Shown: positions 11,219-23,700, counted from the stretch's first letter. The stretch: DNA of 64,000 bases from Ilyonectria destructans (GCA_020740775.1 JAHEWK010000022.1:124001-188000), one strand, 5' to 3'. Notes: generated by a model not told the origin, from the sequence alone. Translations and numbers: made by a program.

Positions 11219-11397
11219 TGTCAGATATGTCAGAGGCAAAAGTTGCCACCTGTTGCCACCTATCGCCACCTATTGCCACAAGGCTTAGCAATCAGCTTCT
11301 AGCTGATTCTACATAGAAGAGAAAGGGTATATAAAGCTTACTCTAAAACCTCAAGAGAGAGAGAGAATACACAATCTTTTCACCCCAATATTCGACA
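11219..11397 (+). repeat. Copia 1 3' LTR
   Basis: Starts TGTCAGATATG right after the purine tract and ends TTCGACA. Diverged partner of 6348-6526, with one extra TTGCCACCTA-like unit. TATA box at 11328-11335. Confidence 0.9.
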
Positions 11398-11461
11398 ATA
11401 GGTCTTCTTGCGATAAAAATATTTCTTCAGGAGGAAGGCTATCGTCAGGAAACGAAGCCAT
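11398..11461 (-). pseudogene. Stranded N-terminus of the MFS gene
   Basis: Reading leftwards from an ATG at 11461 in a good context (ACAAAATGG), the frame gives MASFPDDSLPPEEIFLSQED. It then stops abruptly at the LTR border. This is the hydrophilic N-terminal tail expected upstream of the first helix of the MFS gene interrupted at 6347, on the same strand and in the right order. I infer that the two pieces are one gene split by the Copia element with loss of intervening sequence. The match rests on position and character rather than on a homology search. Confidence 0.55.
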
Positions 11462-11579
11462 TTTGTGTATGGCATTGACTGGCTGGCGGTGAAGGGAATG
11501 CTGGCCGCTGGCGGGGTATAGTAGGATGTTACTGACTAAGCAGGGACCCGTGAGTGTACGGACCCGCGAACCTATTGGG

Positions 11580-12175
11580 TCCCTATTGAGTTGGGCAGCT
11601 TACTAATAAAGTCCTCCATTGAGTTGGTTGAGTTGGCCGTTGATCAACGAGTTGATCAACTCGTTGATTACGTTGAGTTGTTTGGGTCTCTGGTCTGCGA
11701 ATCTCCCAGCCTCTTGGAGCTTCTTGAAGAGTACATCCAGCGACTCGATGGTCTCGTGGAGTGAGCCATGTGATCCTTCTCGGCCAACTTTGTTTGCCCG
11801 TCCTTCCATGCGTTTTGTTAGATCTTTGAAAGGCTTGAGGATAGCATGGAAATGGCCCAGATCGACCCAATCCTGCGGAGTCAGGATATCCCCCGAGATA
11901 TCATATCCCTCACCGACATGGCTATAATGGAGAAAGAATAGATCGATTGCGTGGCGAAGTTTCAGGGCTCTTTCAATCATGGCATATATAGAGTTCCAGT
12001 GGATGCTGCCATCGACCAGGACTCTAGTATAAAGGTGTTCAATGCTGCCTTCTTCGTAAGCCTGCAAGATGTACTGTTGTGACGGGACAAGAGCACGAAC
12101 GAGGTCGAGTGCGACTTGGGCAAAATGATTGTTTACGAGGAGAGAAAGAAATTCCTAAGGAAAACTCTGACTTAA
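11580..12175 (-). pseudogene. hAT transposase fragment
   Basis: A minus-strand frame of about 190 codons reads ...LVRALVPSQQYILQAYEEGS, then VDGSIHWNSIYAMIERAL, then LTPQDWVDLGHFHAILKPF. These correspond to the central RNase-H-like part of fungal hAT transposases. The R/DG-x-x-WNS...M-RAL pattern also occurs in the intact hAT at 16032-19106, at RWNSYFLSIGRAL. The zinc finger and the C-terminal dimerisation domain are absent. The 3' side runs into a low-complexity GTTGA/TCAAC palindromic stretch (11625-11685). No TIRs were found. Confidence 0.6.
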
Positions 12176-12258
12176 GCTATTTACACAAATGTTCATAAAT
12201 GAGACTATTCATAGAGTATGAAAGTCACGTGATCGTTCCCTCACAATTCGTGTGCCCC

Positions 12259-14642
12259 TTACACCTGTACCTGACAAGAACGTCGCTGAAATACAGCGCC
12301 GATGAAGCCCCAACCAGGGGGTCGCTCCCGACCACAGGCGGAGCGGACCAGGTTGAGGTAGAGAGGGAAAACAGCGCATACCGCAAAGAGAGCGACGACG
12401 ATAAAGTACGCGTATTGTGCCGACTTGTTGGTTGAAACAGCCAACATGACCCATGGCCAGATGCCTGCTCCCAGGCTACAGATGCTAACCAACAGGCCGC
12501 AAACCAGAGCAGTCCACCAGCCGAGGCCTCGGAGAGCAATGGCTATGACTATATTGGGGATCCCCCCCAGGAGGATCGACAAGGCCATAGTCACCTGCTG
12601 GACCATTGCGGCCGATGGAAACGAAACCGAAGAGATGACTGCCGCGAGGGCGATGCCGGTTCCGCACGCCAAGAGCAGGATGACGCGCGGGGGGATGAAG
12701 AGACTCAAGAGGGCGAATAGGAATTGACCAGCGGCGTAGATGGCTGTGAGCGAGGTTTGAAACTCAGGGATCGGTAGCTCCAGCGCCGTCTTGGTTCTGT
12801 TCGACACGACGGACAGGACACTGCCGATGGAGGTTCGGAGACTCGCCAACGCCCCGGCGGCACAGAAGCTAGACAGGGCGGCAATTCCCAGAGAGACAAC
12901 GATAACAGGGACCACGCCGAGGTGCTTCTCGGAAGGGTCCACGGCCAGGATGCCCGGCCGGGTCCGCAGTTCGGTCTCCATGACCTGAGGGAGCGGCACA
13001 TACCAGTAGAAGAGGCCGAGCAGGACGGTGAATAGTGCAATGACGAGGTAAGCCCACTGTAGTGCTACCAGATTGTGAGTGTCCTTCACGTTGATGTCGA
13101 GGATCTTGCTCGCGAGCACCGAGCTCAACGTGCCCCCAAGGGCTTCCAGACCGGTGCCAATCAAGATTCGGGCTGTCGCGCAACTGGGCGGCCCACAGAG
13201 ACTGTTGAACGTACTGGCGACCATCTCCATGATACCCAGGCTGGCTCCGACCAAGATGTTACCGACGACGAAGCCGGGATACGACCCGACAGCCCCGCAA
13301 GGCCAGAATATGAGTGTTCCGACGCACGAGATGGCTAGGGATGTCGCGATGGTGGCCTTGAGCCCGACGTAGCGCAGGATCGCATACCCGATTGTTGGGG
13401 TGAGGATGCCGGTGCCGACGTAGCAGGCTGAGAACATGCCCACGGCCTGCGTGTGGGTCTTGACGATGGGTATGCTCGCGTTGATGGAAAACAGCATGAC
13501 GAGGATGAAGCCGTTGAGGAAGAGGAGCAGGTTGATGACGGCGCAGTACTTGACGCATTCGGAGCCACGCATGTCGACGATGCACTTGGGCTGCTCCAGG
13601 TTGATAAAGCCAAAGTAGACGGTGTCTTGTTCTGGGAGTGCTGGAGATGTTGCGAGAGAACCAGCCCTGTTACTGTGATGCTCCAACGCATCGGGGCTTG
13701 GCGCGTTCGGGGAGGCTGCCTGGGATGGAAAAAATTGCAGCGATGTCCGCGTGCTTCCATGAGAGGTGAGGCGCAACATGTTGGATGGCGTCAGTCGTCT
13801 AATCACCGGGCGAAGAGTCGGGATAGCGGCCCCAATGACGGCTGTGTTGACCTCTACCGCCGACCACAGAAGCGCCATGCCAACGTTGACGGACCTGGGC
13901 GCGGTCGCCTGCTCAAGGTTGATGACGGCTAGCTGAAGATTGTAGATGCGCGCCACGTCAATGACGCCGATGAAGATGACGCCGAGGATAAACGACAGAA
14001 TCACCATGCTCTTCCTCCACGGCGTCAACGGCAGTGTCGCCAGCGCGGGGATGGGCAGAACGAGGATGGCGAGCTCGGTAGCGATGTTAACGGGCCACGC
14101 GCTCAGCCAGATGTTCTGGATGGGGATGCAGCTGGGGTCCCGGGCAGCGAAGTTGTACGCCGCCTCCACGGGACGGCAGCGCAGGGCCGTCATGAAAGTC
14201 AAGATGACGCCTCCGACTGACACAACCACGAGGGTGACGTAGGACCCGACGCGGAGGAACTTTTGCGACTGCCGCGCGATGTCGAGGTAGAGGAGGAGGA
14301 TTGAGATCTTGGCCGTCGTCAGGGCCGGAATGAACATGACCATGGCGGTATACTGGGTCCGCAGCCGTGTGGTGTCCCCATCCCCATCACCAAAGTCCAT
14401 GGAGGCACCGAACCCGACTGTGAATGATAGCCCAAAGGCGAGGATCTGATGGTGTTAGTCGCCGTCGTGTCATACGCGTATGTGCGTCTCACCCATGCTG
14501 CTATAAAGGCATAATCGTCCCAGCCATGGCGCTTCACGATGCCGAAGCGGCTGACGACACGGCCTACGGCAAAAACGCTGGCAACAAGAAATGTCACCGT
14601 AACGGTGATGAAGACGGCTCTCCTGTCTTTGTCGAGGAACAT
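12259..14642 (-). CDS. PTH11-like receptor fused to FucP-like MFS transporter
   Basis: Exon 1 is 14642-14493 (ATG at 14642; the upstream GTG is not needed). Intron 14446-14492 is 47 nt, and exon 2 is 14445-12259, giving 778 residues in one frame. Residues 1-267 have seven membrane segments of the fungal rhodopsin/PTH11 type. These include the RHGWDDYAF motif after helix 1, a conserved Cys in TALRC and another in PSCIP, and the last helix ending IPTLRPVIRR. A soluble linker rich in Ser, Pro and Asn covers about 268-345. Residues about 350-765 form about 12 further helices resembling L-fucose permease-type MFS proteins: CGPPSCATARI after helix 4, QWAYLVIALF, and FYWYVPLPQ at the end of the first half. 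This would be a plasma-membrane sensor plus sugar-type transporter in one chain. I see no stop, start or splice signal at the junction. Confidence 0.82.
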
Positions 14643-16031
14643 GGACACTGAAGCTGTGGGGCAGCCCTCTCTGCCGAGTATTATGGATTGCGGAGCAGGG
14701 TGGAAGCCAGCAGGTGACGTCGATATTTATGATCGGGGCTGTCACCTTCAGGGGCTGATGGTGACGGTCTAGAGTGCGATCCTTACTCGGAGTGACATCT
14801 CTGGCAGCAATTCTAGGTTTGGTGTAGCCAAGTTGGTACCCCCGAGCTTGTTCTCACGAATGGGCAATTTCTATAGCAATAATGAACATCTATAAAATGA
14901 ATATCTATAAAAAGATTCGTGTTTAAGGAAGTAGGCAGAAGACCCTTAGATTTTTGGAATTTTATAGTCATTGTTTTGTTCTTGTTTTGCGGAACGTTCA
15001 GAGATTCTTTCATCGTTCTGTTGCGTGGCCTGAAGAGGGTTGGAGTAGAGTGTAGACAACCTGTCAAGCCACCTTGACGCCTTGACACTGAGCGTGAACC
15101 TTGTTTCCAAGCCACAGGTAAGCTCCATCGTTGTCTCTTGCCTGTCGTTGTTGAGCACCTAGTTAATCGGACCCAAGGAGGAGATATTGCGGGATGGTGT
15201 CGAGGATTAGCCGCCCTCACGCGACCTACCTTCGGCAAAGCTTTATGGATTCAACCGCACCATTGATCAACTCAAAGGTACAGTACGGTAGATCATTGTG
15301 ATAGATCACTGTCCGGCCCGCTTTGTCATCTAGCGAATGTCCCCGAGCGACCCGGGGAAGCGGAAAGGCGGACGCCGTCTCTCAGCTAAGCGCTGAAGCC
15401 TGACGCCACCAGTCCGAGCGGCCGCAACGCCAGGGGTACATCAGCAATTGAGCCGCGGCAGCCCCGCTGATAGGAAGAGCTAGTGAGAGGCGTTGGGGGA
15501 TGGTAGCATGACAAGATAAGAAGGTAGGGCAGATGAGCTAGTGGAGATGAAACTCGGGTGGTCTCTGGGGTCTCGTTCACATCAGGTGCGATTGCACGAG
15601 CAAACCTACTCTCGTGTGAATAGATTTAGGATATAAGACCGGTATTGCTACGAAGTTCGGCCGAGCCTGATTTGTTACGACCCATGTCAGATAACTGTTA
15701 CGCCACTAGCAAAAGTGTAGGCCCACACCCAGTGTGGAATAATAGTACCCTATATGCTATGCGACAACCCAAGATGGGAACGGTGTGAAGACGGAACATC
15801 ACACATTCCGTGCCGACCAATAAGGTTGTTCGCCACATGCAAGTTGAACGAGGTCGGTTCGACTCTGTTCGACTCACAAAACCACGATCGACCAAGCAAA
15901 TCAGAATAGTATATATAACTTCACTCATTCCCACTTCCCTGTCTAGATAGCTCTCCAGCTTTCAATACAACTTGATTACTCAAGAATACTCCTTGACGTT
16001 ATCAGACGTGATTCGCCATCCTACGCTCAGA
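14643..16031. other. intergenic, no gene seen
   Basis: Contains only short frames without domain features. It probably holds the promoter of the fusion gene on its left side. I see no RNA gene and no TE terminus in it. Confidence 0.45.
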
Positions 16032-19000
16032 CAGTGATGTTATTGGATTGGATTGGAGCTGGATCCGAGCCCCGATCCAATCCAGTCCAGACGTGGGGAC
16101 GGGCAGCCTCCAGGATATCCAGAACCGATCCAGTTCGTATTTTTACCCTTTTGGGACAATCAATGAGCCGCTGAATAAGCAGACTTGGAGTAGAACTGTT
16201 CTTGTCCTTGGGTTATGACACCACCTAACTACGGAGCTCATTTTCTATAGCAACTTGCGTCTCCAGTATGTTCGACTTCTCACTTCCATCATCTTCGCCG
16301 CCTTCCTCTCCTCACCCGGCCCATCCGCCCTAACTGTACTCCGTGCCTCACCCTCCATCAAACCGATGGCAGAGTCATCAAATGCCTTCTGCTCCGGGCG
16401 ACCATACCAAGCTCGTAAGCACTCGCTGGCTTCAATGACGTCCATCCGGAGCCGTGAGCGATGATCTGTAAGGAGGAGCTTGGCGCTGCTAAAAAGGCGC
16501 TCACACTCATCCGACATGGGAGGCAGGGCTAAAACGTCCAGCGCCATACGAGCTAGGTCCGTCTGCGAGTGGTAACGCTCATTCCAGTACTGGATGGGGT
16601 CGAATTCCTCGTCATCATTAGGGCCGATAATGTCACTGGTGATAAACTCATCGTAGTGATCGGTTGAGGGCAGTTCGGGGCTTGAATTAGGGTCGAGGTG
16701 GCGTAGTTTGAGACGCTTGTGGTTTCTCACTGAAGTAAACGATTTCTCTTTCGGTTCTGCGGCCTTAAAGACGTGGGTAGGAACTGGCGCGCCGTGGGCG
16801 AACTTGCCTTTGTATTCGTCAACCCAGAGCTCCTTAACTGCTCCAACGGCAGCTTGGATCCAGGCACGCTTATCATCACTGCCATTCCAAACCTGATAGT
16901 ACCATTGGTTCTTAAGGCTTGGATTCAACGATATGGCGGCGTAGTAAGCGGGCGACTCATCGGCCTTGTTATAGTACTTCTCGCATTTCTGCCAGGCAAC
17001 TTCTGCAGCCGCAGCAAGCCAGTTATAGTCGTCGAATTCGTTCTGCTTATCCTGTCTATTCGGGCCACGCTTCCGCAGGGCGTCTTCAGCGAGCTGTTCA
17101 AACTTTCGCCGAGCAAGGTGGATTTCGTTCATAAGCCAGTCCAGCGATTGAAAATGATCTGCAAGAGTCCACTGTCTGCCTTCGTTCATTACTGTGGCCT
17201 CGTAGAATGTCTCAAGTTGGTCGTGGAGGTGTCCGAGTTCATCCCATTGCCGTGGGCTGAGGCGTTGGTCCAGGATGTCTCTGTCACTTTGTGGAGGCTC
17301 ATATTGATCGCAGAAGAGCTGGATACGTTCTTTGACATTAAGAGCGCGTCCAATTGATAAGAAATAAGAATTCCAGCGCGTAGACTGACTTTGGATAAGC
17401 TGCAACAAACTCCAACGTCAGTACTGAAACCGTAAGTGTAGGGCGCCGCGACTACCTTGCGACGCGCACAAGGGGAGATTACCTCCAATCCGTCAAACGC
17501 AGCCAGATCGCCGCCAATTTGAATTGATCTGAAGAATTGGCGCCGTTGAGGGCTAGCTCTAATATATCGTACGATATTATGGAGCCTCCCAATTGCACCA
17601 CGCTTCTTCCACAGCTCACGAATCCGTGTGTAGTCCCCTTCTCGATACGCAGAGTCCAGATCCTTGCAGGTCTTCGCAGCATCCTTTCCCATAATAAACG
17701 CCTGGGCGCAGAGATTGACGATATGGCCGAAACACCGAAGGCGTCGTCGTACGCGATGTTTCCTGCTCATGTTCGGATAAAGAGCCCGCAGGACCAGGTC
17801 GATGCATGCATCATTCGAACTTGCATTGTCTGCCATGAAATAACCAATCCGGCCACTTATCCTGTAGTCGTCAAATATTTGCAGGAGGACATCTGCCATA
17901 TTCTCACCTGAATGTTCGCCAACCAGTTCACGAAGAGCCAGAACAACCGTTCTTCTCTTGCCACTTCTGTTGATAAAGTGCGCGACACATCCAAGGATAG
18001 CCTGATAGTTCGGTGACGTCCATAAATCGAACGATATCGATATATTGCTGTGGGCCGCTTGCATTTCTTGACGCAGGCTGTCCTTTCGTGCCCCAAAGGC
18101 CTCTATTATCCATCTGCGAATCACTAGTCTCGCCTTTGGAAGGAGTGTTGTCAGGCCAGGGAAAACATAGAAGAGGAGTTCGCGAAAGTAGAGGTTCTCG
18201 ATTTGAAAGAAGGCGATGTGACAATAGACGATCCATCGAATAAGAAGTTCCTTGAACTCGTCAAATCGGCGTTTGAATACAAGGGTGGATATGTTGTTGA
18301 AGTCGACAATTGATGGCTGCGATGGGTGGCGCTTTGCATGTCTGTGCTCACCAGTCTCCCTGTCGATTTGGTGTTTCGATTCCAGGTGGTCTAAAGCAGT
18401 GCAATTGCCCTTGCCAGAAATAGGAAGTCCCTGTTGGCGCTGCTGCTGTTCGCACAGATAACAGTACCAGAACCTCTTCGTCGGGTCCTGCTTGAGTTGT
18501 ATGTCTTCACCATACTGCCAGACGACTGATGTCCTTTTCTTGGTGTGATTTTGGGACTTTGCCACAACAGAGTAGCGTACAAATTGCTTCCCATTCAGCT
18601 TGAATTCGTCGGGTTCGATCAGGATTCCGTCGGGGTCGTTTGGGCGAGGACTAATATGTGATGGAGCAAGAATAACTCTGTCAGAATCAGGACGGCGACC
18701 GCTGGCAGCACCGAAATAGCTGGAGATAGTGGCCATGGTGTAGCTGGTGAGTGAACTGTTCAGACACGTCTGCCACAGTAGAAGGACTGCTGAAGTCGCG
18801 AGCGACGCGTTTGCCTCCATGCTTTTAATAGCGCAGCAATCTGCGCGTGTTGGATGTTAACCCAATAGCGGAACGATCGTTCGCGCGTCGTGTCGTGGTC
18901 TGCGACGGGAGCTACGACGGGAGACTCCTAATGACCACTCAATTAGGCTTAGCTCTTGCCTTATCAGGTTAGACCATTGGAGCTCCAGGAGCTGGTTGCC

Positions 19001-19106
19001 AATCAATCCAATCCAGTCCAAATCTTCGAGAAACCCAAATCCAGTCCAGCCATTTTCCGACAAATCCAATCCAATCCAAATTGCCTCCAATCCAATAACA
19101 TCACTG
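16032..19106 (-). mobile_element. Intact hAT DNA transposon
   Basis: Terminal inverted repeats start CAGTGATGTTATTGGATTGG at 16032, and the reverse complement ends at 19106. They are flanked by CGCTCAGA on the left and CGCTCAGT on the right, an 8-bp target duplication with one mismatch. The ends also hold many ATCCAATCCA-type subterminal repeats on both sides. The 3075-bp element encodes a full transposase, so it could be autonomous. Confidence 0.92.
16245..18820 (-). CDS. hAT transposase
   Basis: Exons 18820-17483 and 17399-16245 are joined by an in-phase intron (17400-17482, 83 nt, acceptor TTGCAG). They give 830 residues, or 802 from the ATG at 18736, which has the better context (ACACCATGG). 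Order: a BED-like zinc finger (WYCYLC ... LDHLESKH), a catalytic RNase H-like fold with SISFDLWTSPNYQAILG and FMADNASSND, RWNS...RAL in the middle, and a C-terminal hAT dimerisation domain (QYWNERY, LALPPMSDECERLFSSAK, LRMDVIEASECL). No stop or frameshift is visible. The enzyme would act in the nucleus on the TIRs described above. Confidence 0.92.
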
Positions 19107-20386
19107 CGCTCAGTACGCTACGCCCCGTTACAACTGCCAACATAAACCAAACAGGTTACGGTTTACTACGTTGGGAACCTTGACCGTCACATGATTGCAG
19201 CTGTTCAAAGGACTCGCTGCGAGCTGCAGCCTGATTCGCTTCATCCCACGTCACCGATTCATCGAACTCGCGGCAGCCATCGACGCGGAGTGCCCCAAGG
19301 CGCGGATCAGAGCCACAGCCAGCCTGAAACACCGCTGGCGAGTATAATCACCCACTCTGTTGCCGTGTATTCCGTCGAGACACCCCCTCAATGCGCTACC
19401 TTCGTCAGTCAACGCACATGGAGCGACTGGACAGCCCTCCATATCAACAACGCCTCTTTTCCAAGCAACTTTCATTATCGATAAGTAAGGATGATGGCAT
19501 TATCCGAGCAGCCATGTCGTGAGCATATTAAGCGTCTTTTAAGACCCTTTGAAGATTGGCGCCTCAGCCCAGTGGTAAGCAAGACGTTCTAGACCTTGGG
19601 CAAGGTTCCCGCCACTGTAAGAATCAGCCACTCCCAGTGCACAACGATGTCGGATTCCCCGATAACACTTACCCATCGGCCATTCAAAGTCGCTGCTCAA
19701 GTTCTCGAACCCTTCGCGACCGGAAACTGACTCGGCTCCACGATCCGAGGATCGGGTCCCGCTGGGGATCAATCTCCACCACGTCCCGACGAGGCGTCGA
19801 CTAGCTAGCCTCGACGCGAAATAAGCGAATGCTTTAAACCCTGTCAAATTCATCCCATAAGCACAAAATGACTCGGCAATGTTTGGGGCGTCCAGTCACC
19901 GCGTTCTCTTGCGAAGCTGGATGTGCGCTCGGGCTTTTGGATTGCTCGAGCGCTGGAGCCACCGCTGACAAACGCCTCTTTTCAGGGGAAATGTTGAATC
20001 CGAGGGAGATGTCTCTAGCGTTGCCATCCCAGTGCGGATCTCATGGATGGCACGTTCACTCGCTGGCCTTACTTTGTAGCGCTTGCGACTTTGACTTCAA
20101 CTCATGCCTCTTGCTCGGTCTGTCAAAAGTGTCAGGTAGAGAGACCTTGTGTGGAAGATGCCACCCGCTTACTCAGATACCATCTCCCTTGAACCTTCCA
20201 TGTCTGCAAGGAGCGAGAGTGTAGCCTTTCTGATGAACTTTCTGGCCTAGCGTCTTCAATCATTCCGCGAGTCGTTTTCCCATCCATCCGGTCATTCTCG
20301 AGGAAATGAGTCGGAACCCACATTCTGTATCACCGGTTCGCCCAATTGAACGATCCACTACTCAAACTCAAAAGACACCCAGCCTG
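19107..20386. other. intergenic; possible SINE-like scrap
   Basis: No protein family is recognisable. At 19560-19615 the string CAGCCCAGTGGTAAGCAAG followed by GGTTCCCGCCAC vaguely resembles pol III A and B boxes of a tRNA-derived element, but the B box is poor. A 118-codon open frame at 19868-20224 has no features I recognise. Confidence 0.3.
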
Positions 20387-20498
20387 TACGGAGGCAGGGC
20401 CAAAAAGTCCTGGCCTGCCAAGGCGCTAAAGAACGCCACTAAAAACACAAGGAGCATTACCCCGCCCAAATTGTATGGCCTCATTCTATGAGCAATTT

Positions 20499-20712
20499 TG
20501 TTGCATTTAGGCAGCATGCATAGCATCTTAGTCATTGAGAGCCCACATGTGTGTGTGTTGTGCATATCGTCATCTAGGCTGACCCCGCAGCAGTCAGGGG
20601 TATTATATGCGCCGTTGACCGCCTTCCTATTCGGGCTGTGCTCGGCGTGGTCACTCACGTGACCGAGGTCACCTGATCATGTGCATGACTGTGCGCACGA
20701 TCTATTCTAACA
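20499..20712 (-). repeat. Copia 2 3' LTR
   Basis: Identical by eye to 25956-26169. It contains GGTCACTCACGTGACC followed by GAGGTCACC, a nested inverted repeat that could be a protein-binding site or hairpin. Confidence 0.95.
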
Positions 20713-20756
20713 CGCCCCTTCAGCTTCGCGGTCCTGCCGCGGAGCTGCACTTTGCT

Positions 20757-23700
20757 TCATAGCTCCTGTGCCTTTTCCTCAGTCCTTCTCTGTTCAATCT
20801 TATCCGTCAAGTCGATCAGCTTCAGCTGCTTGAGGAAGCCCGAGTGGCCGTCTCCTGAGAGGTTCTTCGTTAATCCGTCGGCGAGCATTCGGGTAGTAGG
20901 CGTGTAGATGACATTAACTCTTTCTTCGATGATTTCTTGGCGTAGCCAATGGTTGTGAATGTCAACATGCTTGAGCTTCGTGCGTAGTTGTACTTAGTTC
21001 TGCGGTGACAAGGCGGATAGTCTGCTTATTGTCGCATTCGATTGTGATCCTTGCTGGTGTTGCGGCTGCTCGGCGAGCAGTCGGAGAGTTCAGGTCAACC
21101 TTCAATGCAGAGATAAGTCGGCTTGCAAAAAGGGCTTCCTTGGCTGCTTGGGAAAGCGCCAGGAGCTCTGCCTCTGTTGTTGACGTTGTAACTGTATCCT
21201 GTTTGTTGGCTCTCCAGGAAGTGATCCCGCCGAAAAGCTTCATGACGAATGCCTGAGAACTCCGACGATCCGTTGAGTTATCGGCGAAGCTAGCATCTGA
21301 GGCAACTTGCAGTCCGTCTTCTTCACTGCCGGCCGCAGCTCCGTATTCAAGGCAGAGACCCTTTGTTTGTATGAGGTATTGCAGGGCTCTGTCGGCGGCT
21401 CTTTGTTGCTGCGGTCCGGGGTTCTGGTTGAACCTAGCTAGTCGGCTTGCAGCAAAAGCTATGTCTGGTCGAGTCATCACTGCCGCGTACATGATCGTGC
21501 CGACCTTCCTGAGGTATAGGTTGACGCTGCTGGGGCTCGCTATTGTGTCATGTGGCAGAAGTTCTTCGCGAATCATGGGGGTTACCGTCGTCAGGTTCGG
21601 CGAGTCTTCGGGGAGCAGGCGGCGCATTTTATCGATATAAACAGCCTGTGACAACCACAGCTTTCTTGCTCTGCGATCCCGGATGACCTCGATCCCTAGG
21701 AACCATTGAAGTGGCTTGCCTCCTTCAATATTGTACGTTGTCTGTAGTTCTGCCATCAGCGACATTGCCTTGCTCTTGATGTGCTTAGGGAAACAGAGAA
21801 CACAGTCATCCACGTAGAAGAAGAAGATGATATCTCCATGAAGCCAACAGCAGTCCTCGCCAGGCACTCGGCGAAAGCCTGCTTGCAGCAAGCCCTTTTC
21901 GAAGTGCTTTTGCCACAGCAGTGGTGATCGCCGAAGACCATAGAGAGCTTTCTGTAGCTTCAGAATCCTTCCTGGCTTCCTGTATCCCGCAGGCATTTGC
22001 ATATAAATATCCTCATCCAGCTTTGCATGTACAAATGCATTGACTGCATCGTATTGCAACATATCGTAGTCGAATCGGTTGGCTAGGGCCATGAGGGTTC
22101 TGAATGACATGCCCGCCAAAGTTGCTGCGTAGGTCTCTCGGCCATCGATCGCTTGCTGGTCGCCGCGTATAACGAGGCGCGCTTTTATCTTCACGAATCT
22201 GCCGTGTTTGTCAAGTTTATAGACGTAGACCCAGTGGCAGCCGAGCACTCGTCGGCCTTTAGCCGAGGCTTTTGCGACTTCGATCCACGATTGGGAATCT
22301 GCATGACTTTGTAAATGTATTCTTTCTGCTTCAAGAAGAGCCTCCCGGTAGGGATGGCTTGCTATAGTCGCGTGCGAGCTGGGAAGGGTCTGCAACAGAC
22401 GCCACGGTGTATTTACGCATGGCAGCCTTTCCCCCCCAGATACAGGGCTCTCCATCTGTAGAGGTTTTTGTGCCACTGCTGACGCAGGGCTCTCTAATCT
22501 CGGAGGTTTTTGCGCACCTATATCCTTCGTGATCTGAGGGCAGACTTGTCTTCCCCCGCCGAGTGCTCGCCTAGGGCTGGCCAGGCCTTCGCCGAACACT
22601 CTGCGGTTACTCGCGCGATGCTTGGGCGACTGGAGTCTCCCAGCTAGAAACGCAGCCTTGAAAGACTCACGCTGCTTCGCTGGTCGATCGGCGAGATCAC
22701 TTTGGACCTTCCGAGCCTCACTTTGTCGATTTGCGAGTTGGTATGCGGAGCTCTCCTTGTTTTTATTCGGAGCATATTGCGTACCCGCTTCCAACTCGTG
22801 CTTGGCCGCTTCCCCACGCCCCTTCACACCTAGACCAGAGGCCAAGGTGTGGAAAAACGCGGCTGGCGGTGATAGGGGAGGTGTTGGGAGAGGTTCAAAC
22901 TTAGCTGTGGTGTATTCATATGCCCCTTCAGATTCGGGCACTTTGCCAACAGCCTCGCAATTACTCGGCGAGTGTTCTCCAAACAGGTCATCGTTGTATT
23001 CCCCTATTACTTCATCTGCTTCTTCATCAGGTGGCTGTGATAGCCACTGCTCAGCTTGTGCTTGTATCGCTACAAGTTCTTCGATGCGTTGTCGGATAGC
23101 TTCGAGGTTCTGTTGCCTTAAATCGTCTCGAAGACTCTCTGTCCGTCCGTCGAACAGTTGCTGCTCGTTGAATGAGACGTCTCTTGTTGTAAAGACTTCC
23201 TTATGCAAGGGGTTCCAGACTCTGAATGAGTTGCTTGACGTATAGCCCACTAGGAAGCCGATCCACGCCCTCGGAGCCTGCCTTTGAAGCCGGTTTCTTC
23301 GCAATTGTGCATCTGCAGTCAATGCAAAGACCTTGCAGCCGTATGCTCGAAGGTGTGAGAGGTCGGGCTTCGCTGAGTGGTCGCCGCGGAATTGGCGATG
23401 GAACAACTCGTACGGAGTCTTTCTGTTTCTGTGAATTGAGGGTGTACGATTATAAAGGTAGGTAGCAGCTTTGATCGATTCCGGCCACAGATATTCAGGC
23501 AACTTAGCTCCTGCACGCATTGCGCGGCTTTTCAGTATGATGACTGCAGCGATGCGTTCTGCCCCCCCGTTTTGTGCTTGAGTATTCGGGGCCGAAGGCT
23601 CGGCGCGTATTCCCCGAGCGGTCAGCAGCTCAGCGACTTGCGGATGTATTTCTGTTATCTCATTATCGCACTCAAACACTTTGACCTTAATGGAGTATTG

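Larger units (their letters stand above)
6348..11397 (+). mobile_element. Copia LTR retrotransposon 1
   Basis: The element has TG...CA LTRs at both ends, a primer-binding site, gag, protease, integrase, reverse transcriptase and RNase H in Copia order, and a polypurine tract (AGGGGGGG) just before the 3' LTR. The two LTRs differ by many transitions and by the copy number of a TTGCCACCTA-like unit, so the insertion is old. No target-site duplication is visible: TCAAG lies before the 5' LTR and ATAGG after the 3' LTR. This fits the deletion in the host MFS gene. Confidence 0.92.

Noticed and set aside
19555..19640. tRNA gene or SINE
   Set aside because: An A-box-like string is present, but the B box is poor and no cloverleaf forms. 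Kept only as a low-confidence note.
19868..20224. 118-codon plus-strand frame
   Set aside because: No recognisable motif. It lies in a TE-flanked spacer.
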